A stretch of DNA of 64,000 bases, from positions 2,593,926 to 2,657,925 of the forward strand of contig NW_022098067.1 in assembly GCF_002288925.2 (NCBI RefSeq), written 5' to 3'. Shown here in pieces: positions 60,680 to 64,000 of this stretch. The first letter of the stretch is position 1. The number at the start of each line of letters is the position of its first letter. The DNA comes from Delphinapterus leucas (taxonomy: Eukaryota > Chordata > Mammalia > Artiodactyla > Monodontidae). The notes beneath the pieces are model-generated. The model did not search any database. It had not been told where the DNA came from and saw only the letters and a list, made by a program, of their open reading frames with translations. The translations under genes were made by a program, and so were the position numbers.

Positions 60680-61527
60680 TAACATTTGTTGTAAAGCTGG
60701 TTTGGTGGTGCTGAATTCCCTTAGCTTTTGCTTGTCTGTAGGTTTTTAATTTCTCTGTCAAATCTGAATGAGATCTATGCTGGGTAGAGTAATCCTGGTT
60801 GTAGGTTTTTCCCTTTCATCACTTTAAATTTATCCTGCCACTCCCTTCTGGCTTTCAGGGTTTCTGCTGAATGATCAACTGTTAACCTTATGGGGATTCC
60901 CTTGTATGCTATTTGTTGTTTTTCCCTTGTTGCTTTTAATATTTTTTCTTTGTATTTAATTTCTAATAGTTTGATTAATATGTCTTGCTCTTTTTCTCCT
61001 TGGATTTATCCTGTATGGGACTCTTTGTGCTTTCTGGACTTGATTGACCCTTTCCTTTCCAATATTATGGACGTTTTCAACTGTAATATCTTCAAATATT
61101 TTCTCAGACACTTTCTTTTTCTCTACTTCTTCTGGGACCCCTATAATTCTAATGTTGATGTGTTTAATGTTGTCCCAGATGTCTCTGAGACTGTCCTCAA
61201 TTCTTTCATTCTTTTTTCTTTATTCTTCTCTGTGATATTTATTTCCACTAGTTTATCTTCCAGGTCACTTTCCCATTCTTCTGTCTCTGTTTTTCTGCTA
61301 TTGATTCCTTCTAGAGAATTTTTAATTTCATGTATTGTGTTGCTCATTATTGTTTGTTTGCTCTTATTTTTTTCTAAGTCTTTGTTAAACGTTTCTTGTA
61401 CTTTCTTCATTCTAATTCCAAGGTTTTGGATCATCTTTACTATAATTACTCTGAATTCTTTTTCAGGTATACTGCCTATTTCCTCTTAATTTGTTTGGTC
61501 TGGTGGGTTTTTACCTTGCTCTTTCAT
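60680..61527 (-). pseudogene. L1 ORF1 pseudogene
   Basis: The antisense start codon cat at 61525-61527 aligns with the ATG at 53020 of the + strand L1. The coiled-coil block is open at 61141-61434 (M-I-Q-N-L-G-I-R-M-K-K ... L-E-D-K-L-V-E-I). The C-terminal domain lies at about 60800-60990 in other frames, with 'ggggattcccttgtatgc' marking the conserved G-I-P-I-R segment. Confidence 0.8.
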
Positions 61528-62231
61528 CTGCTGTGTGTTTCTCTGTCTTCTCATTTTGTTTAACTTACTGTGTTTGGGGTCTCCTTTTCACAGGCTACAG
61601 GTTTGTAGTTCCCTTTTTTTTCTTTTTTGGTGTCTGCCCCCAGTGGTTAAAGTTGTTTCAGTGAGTTGAGTAGGCTTCCTGTTGGAGGGGACTGGAGCCT
61701 GTGTTCTGGTGAAAGAGGCTGGATCTTCTCTTTCTGGTGTGCAAAACTGTGTCCGGTGATGTGTTGTGGTGTGTCTGTGAACTTTCTATGAATTTAAGCC
61801 ACCTCTCTGCTAATCGGTGGGGTAGTGTTTCATTTCTTGGTAGTTGTTTGGCATGAGTTGTCCAGCACTGGAGCTTGCTGGTCATTGAGTGGAGCTGGGT
61901 CTTAGCACTGAGAGGGAGATCTCTGCAAGAGCTCTTGCTGATTGATATTACACTGGACCAGGAGGTCTTTGGTTGTCCAATGTCCTGAACTTGGCTGTCC
62001 CACCTCAGAGGCTCAGGCCTGACACCCGGCTGGGACTGCAAGACCCTGTCAGCCACACGGCCAGGTCTTGGGGATTTTCTTGGCTTTTGGTAAGTCTGAG
62101 GTCTTCTGCTGCCAGTGTTCCATAAGTGCTATGTAGGAGTCCTTCCACTTGTAGAAGTATTTTTGATGTATTTGTGGAGAAGAAGGTGATCTCCATGTCC
62201 TTCTCCTCTGCAATTTTGAAAGTCCTCCTCC

Positions 62232-62242
62232 CAGGATACAAA
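62232..62242. repeat. Right target-site duplication of the nested L1
   Basis: caggatacaaa; the host L1 continues with attaatacagag. Confidence 0.93.
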
Positions 62243-63840
62243 ATTAATACAGAGAAACCTCTTGCATTCCTATACACTAACAACAAGAGATCAGAAAAAG
62301 AAATTAAGGGAACAATCCTATTTACTACTGCAAAAAAAGAAAAAAGATAAAAACCTAGGAATAAACATACCTAATGAGGCACAACACCTGTAACTCAGAA
62401 AACTATGAAACACGGATGAAAAATCAAACATAACATAAACAGATGAAGAGATATACAATGCTCCTGGATTGGATGAATCAATATTGCAAAAATGACTAAA
62501 CTACCCAAAGCAATCTACAGCATCAATGCAATCCCTATCAAATTACCAATGTCATTTTTCACAGAACTAAAGCAAAAAATTTCATCCAATTTATATGGGA
62601 ACACAAAAGACCCTGAATAGCTAATGCAATCTTGAGAAAGAAAAACAGAACTGGAGGAATCAGGCTACAGGATTTCAGACTATACTACAAAGGTACACTA
62701 ATCAAGACAGTATTGTACTGGCAGAAAAACAGAAATATATATCAATGGAATAAGATAGAAAGCCCAGAGATAAACCCACACACATATGGTCACCTTATCT
62801 TTGATAAAGGAGTCAAGAATATACAATGGAGAAAGACACCCTTTTCATTAAATTGTGCTGGGAAAACTGTACAGCTACATGTAAAAGAATGAAATTAGAA
62901 CACACCCTGACACCAAACACAAAAATAAACTCAAAATGGATTAAAGACCTAAATATAAGACCAGACACTGTAAAACTCTTAGAGGAAAACATAGGCAGAA
63001 CCCTCTATGACATAAATTACAGCAAGATCCTTTTTGTCCCACCTCCTAGAGAAATAGAAATAAAAACAAAGATAAACCAATGAGACCTAATGAAACTTAA
63101 AAGCTTTTGCACAGCAAAGGAAACCATAAACAAGAGGACACGACAACTTCAGAATGGAAGAAAATATTTGCAAATGAAGCAACTGACAAAGGATTATCTC
63201 CAAAATATACAAGCAGCTCAATATCACAAAAACAAACAACCCAGTCCAAAAATGAGTGGAAGACCTAAATAGACATTCCTCCAAAGAAGACATACAGATG
63301 GCCAACAAATACATGAAAAGATGCTCAGCATTACTAATCATTAGAGAAATGCAAAACAAAACCACATTGAAATATCACCTCACACTGTTCAGAATGTCCA
63401 TCATCAAAACTCTACAAATGATAAAACCTGGAGAGAGTTCTAGAGAAATGGGAACCCTCTTGCACTATTGGTGGGAATGTAAATTGATACAGCCACTATG
63501 GAGAACAGTATGGAGGTTCCTTAAAAAACTAAAAATAGAACTACCATATGACCCAGCAATCCCACTGCTGGACATATACCCTGAGAAAGACATAATTCAA
63601 AAAGAGACATGTACCACAGTGGTCATTGCAGCATTATTTACAATAGCCAGAATATGGAATCAACCTAAATGTCCATCAACAGATCATTGGCTAAAGAAGA
63701 TGTGGCACATATATACAATGGAATATTACTCAGCCATAAATAGAAACGAAATTGAGGTATTTGTAATGAAGTGGATGGATCTAGAATCTGTCATACAGTG
63801 TGAAGTAAGTCAGAAAGAGAAAAACATATACTGTCTTTAA
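62243..63840 (+). pseudogene. L1 ORF2 pseudogene, 3' part (after nested insertion)
   Basis: Continuation of the ORF2 begun at 54365. Open pieces at 62632-62892 and 62826-63083 overlap in different frames (a frameshift near 62840), with G-G-I-R-L-Q-D-F and [14 protein letters not shown]. The 195-codon piece at 63256-63840 is the ORF2 C-terminus: [12 protein letters not shown], then [17 protein letters not shown], and W-I/L-K-K-M-W-H-I-Y-T-M-E-Y-Y. The Cys usually found before W-W is Tyr, weakening the Cys-rich domain. The stop follows I-Y-C-L. Confidence 0.88.
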
Positions 63841-64000
63841 ACCCATTTGTATGGAATTTTAAAAAGCGATACTGTTGAACCTAGTGGAAGTGCAGGAATA
63901 AAGATGCATACATATAGAACAGACTTGAGGGCACGGGGTGGGAATGGGAACCTGGAATGAAGTGAGAGAGTAGCATTGACATATATACACTACCAAATGT
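63841..64000 (+). other. L1 3' UTR, continues beyond window
   Basis: 'cttgagggcacggggtgggaatggg' and 'gacatatatacactaccaaatgt' are 3' UTR landmarks. The A-tail is not reached. Confidence 0.85.

Larger units (their letters stand above)
56436..62231 (-). mobile_element. Nested L1 (5.8 kb), antisense, inserted in ORF2 of the + strand L1
   Basis: A T-run at 56436-56445 (the A-tail) is followed by a full antisense L1: 3' UTR, ORF2 (about 56860-60620), ORF1 (about 60680-61527) and a short 5' UTR (61528-62231). Target-site duplications caggatacaaa flank it exactly. Its 5' UTR lacks about 1.4 kb present in the L1 at 40067-47266. ORFs carry stops and frameshifts but retain the longest L1 open block in the window (216 codons). 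Confidence 0.95.
51400..64000 (+). mobile_element. L1 LINE, + strand, host of a nested L1, runs off window end
   Basis: Starts with gagagggggcagagccaagatgg. A GC-rich 5' UTR runs to about 53010, then ORF1 (53011-53887). A 100-N gap with duplicated flanks follows, then ORF2. At 56435 ORF2 is split by an antisense L1 (56436-62231), and it resumes at 62232 with the duplicated caggatacaaa. ORF2 ends near 63840, and the 3' UTR is still running at 64000 ('gacatatatacactacc'). The + L1 is older than its insert. Removing the insert and one target-site copy makes L1 text continuous. Confidence 0.93.

Overview
This is an animal nuclear genome window, almost certainly from a whale or dolphin (Cetacea). 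The main evidence is four well-preserved copies of the tRNA-derived CHR-2-type SINE (head gggcttccctggtgg, tail A-rich) and many L1 LINEs of cetartiodactyl type. No BovB or Bov-tA repeats, which would mark a ruminant, were seen. I find no host protein-coding exon, no cellular RNA gene and no prokaryote-type system. Every long open frame is either an L1 ORF1/ORF2 remnant, an L1 5' UTR shadow, a SINE shadow, or an artefact of N runs.

Layout. 1-107: a CHR-2 SINE cut by the window edge. 108-5976: old single-copy DNA with faint MIR/L2-like and MER5-like relics and AT microsatellites. 5977-9200: two L1 pieces in + orientation, the first with a large internal deletion and a SINE inside. 10012-11557: a 5'-truncated antisense L1 interrupted by a 967-N gap. 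12150-22840: a pile of antisense L1s of several ages. It includes a near-full-length old copy (14681-20190) that lost its reverse transcriptase region and has a 5' UTR made of roughly 70-bp tandem units, and an ancient L1M 5' half (20740-22840). 22841-27127: mostly single-copy DNA with two MIRs, a solo ERV LTR (24854-25513) and an ancient L1M. 27128-34085: a full-length antisense L1 carrying a Tigger DNA transposon remnant and a SINE. 34086-40046: mostly single-copy DNA. 40067-47266: a full-length antisense L1 with clear target-site duplications. 47286-51399: mostly single-copy DNA. 51400 to the window end: a + strand L1 whose ORF2 is split by a younger antisense L1 (56436-62231), giving a textbook nested insertion.

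Nothing here works together as a pathway. The interest lies in the order of transposon insertions, in catalytic-site changes shared between L1 copies, in a 1.4-kb 5' UTR difference that looks like retrotransposition of a spliced L1 RNA, and in two assembly problems: a false duplication beside a 100-N gap, and a gap whose length disagrees with the L1 it interrupts. All family names come from sequence recognition without a database search, so subfamily assignments are approximate.
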